29,335 nt of DNA. It comes from CAZLMG01 sp964560765. GTDB lineage: Bacteria; Bdellovibrionota_B; Oligoflexia; Oligoflexales; CAZLMG01. Every line of letters begins with the position of its first letter. Position 1 is the first letter of the stretch. Both the position numbers and the translations under genes were made by a program. The stretch is taken from positions 1 through 29,335 of the forward strand of contig CAZLMG010000050.1 in assembly GCA_964560765.1 (NCBI GenBank), given 5' to 3'. Under the pieces are notes generated by a model. The model was given only the letters and a program-made list of their open reading frames with translations. It was not told the DNA's origin and made no database searches. Below are positions 22,938-29,335 of this stretch, one piece after another.

Positions 22938-24714
22938 AGCCGATTCTCCAGACGATCCACATGATGCTAGCGACCCAGCCTAGCATTGTGATTGCGTGTG
23001 CTGCCGTTTGCCACCATGGCTCAGGCCATGCCGGGTCCTCGCGTGCCAAGAACTGCCGCAGTCTTTCTTCGTCTGCCTTGCCGACGCGGCTAAAGGGGGG
23101 GCCGTTCTTGCCGGGGAAGACAAACGAAGCGGGGTTGTGAAAGTTGAAGGCGCCATCGAGTACATCCAGGGCTGGTCCAGGCCTCACCGGAGTCTTAAAT
23201 AGCTCACCATCGTAGCCAAACATAGGCTGATAGACTTTCAGACTACTGACGCCGCGAGCATAGGCCTCATAGTCGGCCACCTGGCTCACCTCTTTGACAG
23301 TGGGCGCAGAGCTGATTGAGTCGCGAAAGTTTTTGTACGGTGTATCGATCCATTCGCGAGGAAAGGTGAGGGTATAATTGACGTTCGCCTGGGCGTGTTC
23401 TTGCCAGTAGGACGTGGAATGAAGAACGACACTGAGACAGCTCAAAGCGGTAACGAAGAACCAGCGACGTTTTGCTTTCGTCGATGGCTCGAGGCGGGTC
23501 AGCGCCCACCCTGTCAACATGCAGATGGGTACGAGCCAAGCAATCGAGAAGCGAGGCATGACAACATAAGAATCCAAAATGGGCAGCGATCGCAATAGAT
23601 CGAAAGTTGCTCCACGACCTAGAACCAAGCAACAGAGCAGATAAGAATAACCGACCATCATGGCTACGAAAGTTGCTTTTAACGGCGGGAGCTGTCGCCA
23701 CGATCCTGCGTAACTACGACGCGCTCCAACGACTGTAAAATAGCAAAGAACAAACGTCGAAAGGACAATCGGCACCACGGGAATGCCGAGATCCAATTCC
23801 CACAATCCGAGGTGCGGTGCAAAACTTGCCTGGAGGGGGTTGTTCGCCGGTGAACCTGAGCTGCTGTTAGTGAGTTGATCGTAGCCACGCGCTACGGGCA
23901 GGCCCAGGTATTGCCAAAGGATGGCTGCTATTGCCGATTGGCCCTCAGGGAGACTCCAATGTCCCATCTTGCGCGGGAACTGGTCGAGAAACGCCAACAT
24001 GGCGACCAGTTTCGATAGGCAGAGCGTCAGAGTCCACCCAGTCGTTGCGGCCAGCCGCCATGCCCATTCGCCAAAGGGTAACGGTTGTGCCGCCAGCAAC
24101 CCGTATGTGAGAAATATGATCGGCAACGAGGCTGCGATGAGGATCAAGATGTGGAGTCCGCCGGCATAGAAGTTACTCAACATCGCGAGAGTGGAACCGG
24201 CAACGGCCCAAGCCCGTGGCAACCGGGGGTGCAGGAGGGCCCATAGGAACAAGGATAGGAGTGGCCATGCGTGATAATAAACATGGCCAACGATCATGTG
24301 TGAAAGGTAGAAGGAACTGGCGCCAAATGATAGGGCGCCGATGGCCGCCCCCAGGCGCGAAAAATCAGTGCCAACGCGCAGCATGCGATAGCAGAAGAAA
24401 TTACCCGCGGCATGCATAACACCGATCGCCGTCCAAACAGCCGGCAAGGGTGGTAGCAAATACAGCAGGAAAGTGGGCAGAGAGAATTGCAGACTTTGCG
24501 GATTGGCCCAGACGGGTAGTCCTGCGCCAAACATGGGCGAATATGTTTGCACATCCCAAAAGCCGTTAACGCGCATGTGTACGAAATGGTCAAAACTCCA
24601 GATCAGGGACTGCGCGAAGTCATGGCCGATCAGCGGGTCTGCCGCGCTGCCAATTGCAATAATGGTGGCAATCTGAAGGGCGGTGACGACGATGAGGAAT
24701 GCGTTGATCAGCAC
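22807..24714 (-). CDS. Large polytopic membrane protein, possible GT-C/YfhO-like
   Basis: The 635-residue product has about ten to twelve hydrophobic segments across residues 1-440, an extracytoplasmic region (~440-580) and one more membrane segment (ITMLGWVASIMWIVW), then a basic tail of about 42 residues. An acidic pair near the first loop (IGHDFAQSLIWSFDHF) and the overall shape resemble YfhO-like or GT-C glycosyltransferase-type proteins, but I see no decisive motif, so the function is open. The start is GTG at 24714, without a clear ribosome-binding site; no ATG, GTG or TTG exists further upstream in the open frame. Its last 131 nt run antisense to the end of trhO, and the basic tail is encoded wholly there. 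It is divergent from the TauE/SafE gene. Confidence 0.83.
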   Translation of the reverse strand: MLINAFLIVVTALQIATIIAIGSAADPLIGHDFAQSLIWSFDHFVHMRVNGFWDVQTYSPMFGAGLPVWANPQSLQFSLPTFLLYLLPPLPAVWTAIGVMHAAGNFFCYRMLRVGTDFSRLGAAIGALSFGASSFYLSHMIVGHVYYHAWPLLSLFLWALLHPRLPRAWAVAGSTLAMLSNFYAGGLHILILIAASLPIIFLTYGLLAAQPLPFGEWAWRLAATTGWTLTLCLSKLVAMLAFLDQFPRKMGHWSLPEGQSAIAAILWQYLGLPVARGYDQLTNSSSGSPANNPLQASFAPHLGLWELDLGIPVVPIVLSTFVLCYFTVVGARRSYAGSWRQLPPLKATFVAMMVGYSYLLCCLVLGRGATFDLLRSLPILDSYVVMPRFSIAWLVPICMLTGWALTRLEPSTKAKRRWFFVTALSCLSVVLHSTSYWQEHAQANVNYTLTFPREWIDTPYKNFRDSISSAPTVKEVSQVADYEAYARGVSSLKVYQPMFGYDGELFKTPVRPGPALDVLDGAFNFHNPASFVFPGKNGPPFSRVGKADEERLRQFLAREDPAWPEPWWQTAAHAITMLGWVASIMWIVWRIGFSAAGDGGSGIGPHAWRPRFFAMPFARRRATKSLPDNPHHNNR

Positions 24715-24804
24715 GTACGCAAAATGGCCTTGTGCGCGACGGATATTGCCGTTGTGGTTTGCTTTAGTTTTCTGTTGAATGGACGTCGATTGGCAAGCTG
24801 AAAG

Positions 24805-25569
24805 TTGGTGACAGCGTTGAGTTTCAATTCCGTGCCATTGGCGGTATTCATTTTTCTAGCCGCGTTGCTGTATTCAACCGTGGGGCATGCTGGGGCATCG
24901 GGATACCTGGCGGCCATGGCCTTGATGGGTGTGGCGCCCGATGTTATGAAGCCCACGGCTCTGATCTTAAATGTTGTGGTCAGCATCATTGCAACGACCC
25001 GCTTTGCGCGAGCCGGCTGTTTTTCTTGGCCAATTCTCTGGCCTTTTGCGCTGACCTCCATTCCTATGGCCTTTCTCGGTGGTAGCATCATGCCGTCGGC
25101 AGCAGTCTACAAGCGTTTGGTAGGTGGCGTTCTCATTTTCTCCGCCTATCGTCTCTGGCGTCGAACCAAAGACTATGTGGCTCAGGTAGAGCGACCACCG
25201 CTGTGGCCGTCGCTGCTTTGGGGGGCAGTGATCGGTTTTCTTTCTGGAATCACCGGCACGGGAGGAGGTATTTTTCTCAGTCCGCTGCTGCTGTTTCTTG
25301 GATGGGCCGATGCACGACGGGCGGCTGGTGTATCTTCCGCATTCATCTTGATGAACTCATTGGCGGGCCTGTCCGGTCTTGTGCTACGTGGTTTTCATTC
25401 CTTTGCATGGGCCGAGCAGATGACTTGGTGGATCCTCGCAGCTCTTTTGGGCGGCCTTCTCGGCTCCGAAATTGGCAGCCGACGGGCTGGGCACAAGGCA
25501 CTCCGGCGCTTACTGTCGTGGGTGTTGGTTTTGGCGGGCGCCAAGCTGTTATGGGCCGATGGGTTCTAA
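24805..25569 (+). CDS. TauE/SafE-family (TSUP) membrane permease
   Basis: The 254-residue product has about eight membrane segments in two similar halves. Family marks are an early YSTVGHAGASGYLA, the PTALILN segment, and in the second half a Gly-rich SGITGTGGGIFLSPLLLF with SSAFILMNSLAGL. Members export or import small organosulfur compounds, sulfite or sulfonates, and many have unknown substrates. The start is poorly defined: a TTG at 24805 or the GTG next to it, with no strong ribosome-binding site; a GTG at residue 10 is another option. Neighbours give no clue to substrate. The end is 41 nt from the convergent helical-repeat gene. Confidence 0.91.
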   Translation: MVTALSFNSVPLAVFIFLAALLYSTVGHAGASGYLAAMALMGVAPDVMKPTALILNVVVSIIATTRFARAGCFSWPILWPFALTSIPMAFLGGSIMPSAAVYKRLVGGVLIFSAYRLWRRTKDYVAQVERPPLWPSLLWGAVIGFLSGITGTGGGIFLSPLLLFLGWADARRAAGVSSAFILMNSLAGLSGLVLRGFHSFAWAEQMTWWILAALLGGLLGSEIGSRRAGHKALRRLLSWVLVLAGAKLLWADGF

Positions 25570-25610
25570 TTGAATTCTTGGACAGTTTGAGTGACCGGAG
25601 CCGATTAGCC

Positions 25611-26843
25611 CTATGAGGCCGCCTCAACGGGGCCGCTACTATCCTCAATTCGGTTCAGAAGATCCTCGGCAAGACCGAGCGCATCACCGGTGACACCGCC
25701 CGAAAGACGCAGGCTCAGGGCCCGATACTCGGCAAATACAGTTTGCGCCGCGCCAAAAGCCCGACTGCGCACCAGCCAGCGGGTTGCCGCTAGCCAATAA
25801 AGCAGTTCAAGTTCAATCGACTCCAAAGTTGAGACCCGCGCGAGGGCCTTACCCAGCAGCTGCAGGCGATGTTCCAGCGGGTAGTCCGTGTCGTAGACTT
25901 TATCAAGAGTCGACAGCAGCTTGGTTAGCGGGGCTTGTGCGTCGATCTCAACGATCCAGCTGCGTTTGATGCTTTGTACGCTCGACAGCTCTTCAAGAGG
26001 TGCCGTCTTTTGACCGGCATAGGCCCAGAGCAATGCTTCGAGCAAGTAACGTCCTTGAAAATGACTCTTGCCTCGGCGCACAAGCTGCATCATGGGCGCC
26101 AGGTCGTTGGTTGATTGCGCCTGCCAGAGGGCGTGTTCCCAAATCCATTCTAGCTCTGCAGATTGATTGAGCTCGTGCTGGGCCTTGACACGCGCTTGCA
26201 CTTCTTGCGCGAAATCCAGCCTCCCAGAAAGTCGATGAGCCTTGGCAATCGCCATGCCTGACTTAATGCGATCTGCGGCTTCACTGCTGTGTCCTTCCGC
26301 TTCGGCAAATAACTCCACAGCCATCTTCGCGTCGCCTCGGCGCAAGGCGCGAACGCCTGCATTGTGAGTCTGAAAGCCTACGGAGCGGGCATCTCCACCC
26401 TTATACAGCCGCAGGGCGAGTTGGTGTTCCCATGCAGCTGCAAAAATGTCTCCGGAGCGCAAATAGATCTGGCTGACAACGGCATGCAGATCGCCAAAGA
26501 GATAGCTGATACGTGTATTGTCCAGACGAAAGCGCATCAGTTTCATGATCGTATAAACACGGTCCACAAAGGCTTGTACTTGATTTAACGTGATGCCCCT
26601 ACCGCATCGCAAAAATCGCACCAGTGCGGACATGATGTAAACGTATGCTTGCAATTGCGATTCGGAATTCACGTCGTCGGAGACGGTGGCTAGGCGGTGC
26701 ATCGCTGTGCGAACAGCTTGTTCTTCCCCTTCAGCCGCAGCAATCGCATCGAGTTCAGCTTTGATGGCGGCTCGAGTGGCGTCAATTTGGGCGCTCGTCC
26801 ACGTTGTGGGTCGACTGGCGCGACTCTTTCGAGATTCGCTCAT
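25611..26843 (-). CDS. Cytoplasmic helical-repeat (TPR-like) protein of unknown function
   Basis: The 410-residue product is taken from the ATG at 26843 (AAGGGA about 10 nt upstream), because the in-frame extension up to 27023 is Cys/Arg-rich and lacks coding character. There is no signal peptide or membrane segment. A basic, Ser/Arg-rich N-terminus (SRKSRASRPTTW) is followed by repeated pairs of helices such as AAAWEHQLALRLYKGGDARS and ALRRGDAKMAVELFAEAEGH, consistent with tetratricopeptide-like repeats used for protein contacts. I cannot assign a partner or pathway. It ends close to the TauE/SafE gene on the opposite strand. Confidence 0.8.
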   Translation of the reverse strand: MSESRKSRASRPTTWTSAQIDATRAAIKAELDAIAAAEGEEQAVRTAMHRLATVSDDVNSESQLQAYVYIMSALVRFLRCGRGITLNQVQAFVDRVYTIMKLMRFRLDNTRISYLFGDLHAVVSQIYLRSGDIFAAAWEHQLALRLYKGGDARSVGFQTHNAGVRALRRGDAKMAVELFAEAEGHSSEAADRIKSGMAIAKAHRLSGRLDFAQEVQARVKAQHELNQSAELEWIWEHALWQAQSTNDLAPMMQLVRRGKSHFQGRYLLEALLWAYAGQKTAPLEELSSVQSIKRSWIVEIDAQAPLTKLLSTLDKVYDTDYPLEHRLQLLGKALARVSTLESIELELLYWLAATRWLVRSRAFGAAQTVFAEYRALSLRLSGGVTGDALGLAEDLLNRIEDSSGPVEAAS

Positions 26844-26958
26844 GGGTGAAGGATCCCTTTTCTTACAGAAAAACCCGCAGGAGACTTTCTCAAGCCCTGC
26901 AAACCTTAGCTTAGCATTACTGGAGATTGCGGAGAACCCTGGGCAGCCGATTGGTTCC

Positions 26959-27369
26959 TTATGGCAGTGCGAGCGCTTTCGTAATCGAACGGCGGCAAAC
27001 TGTTCCGGGCGCAGACTCTGCATGAATCGTAATGGTGGAATTTTCGAAAGAAACCCAAATTAGTCGAGAGTTCATCGTTGGGTGCTTTTGGTGAGCGTCG
27101 ACATCACGGCTAAAACTGCCGAAATCCATACCACGAGTTGGTGCGCAAAAAAATCCGCAATTTGGGGATGCCAGTTTCGTGGCCAACTGATTTGCTGGAT
27201 TTGTGCACTGATCCACGACCAGATAAGTAGCGGCCTGCAAGGCTTCCATGGACGCAAAATAGACGATCGGCGTCCAAAGAATTTTTGGCTCGCCCTCTTT
27301 CCAATAGTAGTACCCCGAGGCGTAGCCAGCTGCAGCTACGACGACCGATGCTTCCCCACTCCAGCACAT
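26959..27369 (-). pseudogene. Frameshifted and truncated MCWS-type membrane protein
   Basis: The frame from the ATG at 27369 begins MCWSGEASVVVAAAGYASG, then YFASMEALQAATYLVVDQC and NPANQLATKLA. This is the start of the small membrane-protein family whose members open with MCWSxxAS and are usually about 200 residues (DUF5765 by recollection). After that the frame turns hydrophilic and ends at 26959 (136 residues). In a neighbouring frame the expected hydrophobic continuation appears (AHQLVVWISAVLAVMST) and stops at 27072. Dropping one base from the T7 run (A7 at 27147-27153 on +) joins the two frames. Even joined, the product would be only ~98 residues, so this looks like a decayed copy, unless it is a sequencing error in the homopolymer plus a short variant. 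Confidence 0.5.
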
Positions 27370-27424
27370 CGTCTCAAGTCCGCGTGAAAGTGCTGTGAGT
27401 TATTTTAACACATATCTATACCCC

Positions 27425-28321
27425 TTACTGAAACGTACAGCACAGCATATCAATGGTCGGATTTGTGTGATTGGCAATGGGCGTAGCGGACAAGTTGGTG
27501 CAGGCTGCGGAGCGAATGCTGGTCAGGTTCTCGCCAAGACCCTGGGTGCTGGCGCAATTTATACTCATGATAAATGAGTTCGCGAGGGCGGTATCGGCGC
27601 TGCCAGTGCCGTACGTTCGACCGTCGCAGAAGTAGGTGACAGATGAGGATGCACTAGCGGCTTGTATTGGATTGACGTATTTGCGGATGCAAGAGAGCTG
27701 CTTGGCAGCACCGTTGAGCTGGACGTTGTTGTTCACTGTGTTCCCAGGAGTGGAGTTGTCGAAGCAGATGGGCGTTCCCCCTGATCCAGCGCCGAATAAT
27801 AGGGCCTTTGGATGATTCCAGTCCAAGACCTGACCAGTCAGTTTGTCCTTGGCGAAACCACCCGCGCCATCACTGAGAGCCGTTCGGATCACCAGTGATT
27901 GCTCAGACTCGGAGCAGGTAGCACGTACGTACCAGTTGCCGATGCGACCGGCATTGGCAAAGTTGCCAGAAGTTTCGAGAGGGCCGGTGATGTGGTGGGT
28001 GCCACCGCCTACTGTGGCGCGACGAAGTCGTAGAAACTTACCGCCGGTTTGTCCGCTGAGCGCGGAGCTGGTTCCGCAATCGATGGCCGTATTGACCGCT
28101 TGCGAAGTAAATGTGGCGTTACAATCCAGCCCATTCATGATCAAGTGGCGAATTGATTCTCGATCGGCGCGATTCTCGATAAAGCTCATACTCTGCATCG
28201 AGATGTTCGTGGTGCGAAACAAGGCGTTTATGGCAATTACCGAGAGGCTGACGGCGATCACGGCCGACATCAAGGAACTGCCTTGCTGGTTGTTGTTGCC
28301 GAGCGCTCGAATAAGAAGCAT
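27425..28321 (-). CDS. Type IV prepilin-like (pseudopilin-type) surface protein
   Basis: The 298-residue product is taken from the ATG at 28321, directly behind AGGAGG; an ATG ten codons earlier lacks such a site. The N-terminus is a short leader ending QQG14, then SSLMSAVIAVSLSVIAINALF, the layout of a type III (prepilin peptidase) signal. The usual Glu at mature position 5 is Ser. The remaining ~260 residues form a Cys-containing, Gly/Asn/Thr-rich exported domain (cysteines near 67, 82, 148 and several toward the end), plausible as a minor pilin or tip-type subunit. No other pilus gene is in view, so role and assembly partners are inferred. A sigma-54-type promoter lies 50 nt upstream. Confidence 0.75.
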   Translation of the reverse strand: MLLIRALGNNNQQGSSLMSAVIAVSLSVIAINALFRTTNISMQSMSFIENRADRESIRHLIMNGLDCNATFTSQAVNTAIDCGTSSALSGQTGGKFLRLRRATVGGGTHHITGPLETSGNFANAGRIGNWYVRATCSESEQSLVIRTALSDGAGGFAKDKLTGQVLDWNHPKALLFGAGSGGTPICFDNSTPGNTVNNNVQLNGAAKQLSCIRKYVNPIQAASASSSVTYFCDGRTYGTGSADTALANSFIMSINCASTQGLGENLTSIRSAACTNLSATPIANHTNPTIDMLCCTFQ

Positions 28322-28371
28322 AGCCCCTCCTAGGCGTTGGTTCGCTTGCATGCGAGTATTTTCGCTGTCAG

Positions 28372-28389
28372 TTGCATAGGGGATGCCAA
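28372..28389 (-). promoter_or_regulatory. Sigma-54-type promoter of the prepilin-like gene
   Basis: Read on the - strand, TTGGCATCCCCTATGCAA has GG and GC 10 nt apart and matches the TTGGCA and TGCA parts of the -24/-12 consensus. Transcription would start near 28362, about 40 nt before the ATG and its strong ribosome-binding site. Pilin genes are often RpoN-dependent, which fits. Confidence 0.5.
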
Positions 28390-28752
28390 GGAAATTTTCC
28401 CGGCAAATCCGGCCTGGGCATGTAAATATGTGTCAGCGATGAGCGCTCTTTCGATCGCTCAAATCCCCGAGTTTCACGCCGAGTGATTTGCTAACAGCCT
28501 CTGTTGACAGAGGTTCGCGCCACGTCAGATCGTATTCAGTTGTCTACGGCACCCTGCGGAATCCAGTATCTGAGCATTATCCCGGAAATATTGGAGAAAA
28601 TAGATTTCCCTAGCAATTGCAACGCACAGATCTTGGTTTGCCCTCCCCAGGCTCAAAGGCAACCGAACCCTGCGTGCGAAAACTGAAGCGCGCGTGATAA
28701 GATAAGCGAATGCATTGTGGCGTAGGGTCGTGACTCATTCGGAGGCGAGTAC
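28390..28752. other. Intergenic region without a convincing gene
   Basis: This 363-nt stretch lies between divergent genes. I see one small hairpin (CCTCTG, loop TTGA, CAGAGG, 28498-28513) and AT-rich words near 28695 (GATAAGATAAG) that could belong to a promoter of the downstream lipoprotein gene. A 60-codon TTG-started frame at 28504-28686 has no ribosome-binding site and no recognisable protein character. Confidence 0.4.
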
Positions 28753-29232
28753 ATGTTTCGACATTCTTGGCTGAGCCTATTACTGATCCTGGGCAGTTGT
28801 AGAACGCCTGATTCTGGCGGTGAAGCAAGTTCAATTGGTACAAGTGCCGATGTTATCGCAGCGCATAAGATATTAGGGGGCGAGCAACAGGTGGGGGATT
28901 GCCGGATGGCCACGTCACTGGTCAACGCGCAGCGTGGCGACTCTTTGTCCGTGAAGTTTCGCTACCAGTCCGAGTCTGAGGAGGTCGAAGAGCAAGATCT
29001 GCTGTTTTCAAATCACGAAAACGCGTTCAGTAAAGTTGATGTCAAATACGGTGCATTTGGTTTCGGCGCACCCTATGCGATCGTGCTCGAGCGTGTCGCA
29101 TCTGGGGAGGCCCCTGCCCGCAAATTTCAGTTAACTATTGCGATTGCTGACGAAATGCTCACGGGAGTTCAATATCGAATCATGTATGGTCACAGGTGGA
29201 ATGTCTTGAAAAGCTTGGAATGCCAAAAGTAG
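28753..29232 (+). CDS. Small lipoprotein of unknown function
   Basis: The 159-residue product has GGAGG 8 nt before the ATG and a signal peptide with lipobox L-G-S-C16. After a short Ser/Gly spacer comes a compact domain with alternating beta-like segments (GDSLSVKFRYQSESEE, ARKFQLTIAIADEM, VQYRIMYGHRWNVL) and two cysteines (GDCRMA and the final LECQK) that may pair. No family is recognised. It is the last complete gene; the remaining 103 nt of the window hold no supported feature. Confidence 0.84.
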   Translation: MFRHSWLSLLLILGSCRTPDSGGEASSIGTSADVIAAHKILGGEQQVGDCRMATSLVNAQRGDSLSVKFRYQSESEEVEEQDLLFSNHENAFSKVDVKYGAFGFGAPYAIVLERVASGEAPARKFQLTIAIADEMLTGVQYRIMYGHRWNVLKSLECQK

Positions 29233-29335
29233 CAGCTACTTCGGTTGTACACCTCACAATCAACAACGCGAAAGCGCGAGGCTAGGGCCTGTCCCTGTTT
29301 ACTGGTCAGCTAAGCAGCCACTGCAACCAGTGTTC

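Noticed and set aside
28504..28686. 60-codon frame in the intergenic region before the last lipoprotein
   Set aside because: TTG start, no ribosome-binding site, no protein character; treated as noncoding.
29233..29335. Possible 3' end of a - strand gene entering from the right edge
   Set aside because: All three - strand frames stop within 12 codons of the edge, so no frame can be preferred.
1..29335. CRISPR arrays, tRNA or rRNA genes, insertion sequences, phage genes
   Set aside because: Looked for on both strands and none seen; the only regular repeat is the coding PAS triplication.

Overview
The window looks like chromosome from a flagellated, Gram-negative bacterium with about mid-50s % GC. 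It encodes FliG, FliD, a soluble chemoreceptor, a UbiB-type kinase and many exported proteins and lipoproteins. Scattered single flagellar genes and the heavy load of exported hydrolases suggest the Bdellovibrionota/Oligoflexia or a related deltaproteobacterial-type lineage. That assignment is inference from gene style, not from a marker gene. I found no rRNA, tRNA, CRISPR array, transposase or phage gene.

Layout. 1-452 (-): start of a gene that runs off the left edge, probably a DTW/Tsr3-type RNA aminocarboxypropyltransferase. 639-4701: two convergent secreted proteases (an S8 subtilase and an M4/M36-like gluzincin with a C-terminal membrane-anchor tail) sharing a bidirectional terminator. 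4850-8354 (+): an apparent operon of a YjiK/SdiA-regulated-like beta-propeller, a MepM-like M23 endopeptidase and a DUF1566-like lipoprotein. 8304-9017 (-): an SH3-like lipoprotein with an Asn/Asp/Glu/Gly-rich linker. 9312-10313 (+): fliG, standing alone. 10310-12481: two exported proteins of unknown function. 12556-15476 (-): an apparent operon of fliD, a small helical FliT-like protein and an exported MsrB-MsrA fusion.

15732-19184 (+): a chemoreceptor with three ungapped 120-residue PAS repeats, preceded by a good sigma-28-type promoter and followed after 3 nt by a UbiB/ABC1-family kinase. 19432-21755: two lipoproteins (the first behind a near-perfect sigma-54 promoter) and an exported HExxH metallopeptidase. 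21891-22937 (+): trhO, a tRNA uridine hydroxylase, whose 3' end overlaps by 131 nt an opposing large membrane protein (22807-24714). 24805-25569 (+): a TauE/SafE-type permease. 25611-26843 (-): a helical-repeat protein. 26959-27369 (-): a frameshifted MCWS-type membrane protein. 27425-28321 (-): a prepilin-like protein with a sigma-54-type promoter. 28753-29232 (+): a small lipoprotein.

Functionally the window combines motility and its sensing (fliG, fliD, chemoreceptor, sigma-28 and sigma-54 sites) with envelope remodelling and extracellular proteolysis. About a dozen of the 25 or so genes carry a signal peptide or lipobox. The most interesting unit is the triple-PAS receptor plus UbiB-like kinase. 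Each PAS repeat keeps the His and Trp that, from memory of the Aer2 family, bind heme and stabilise oxygen, so this may be an oxygen or redox sensor linked to quinone metabolism.
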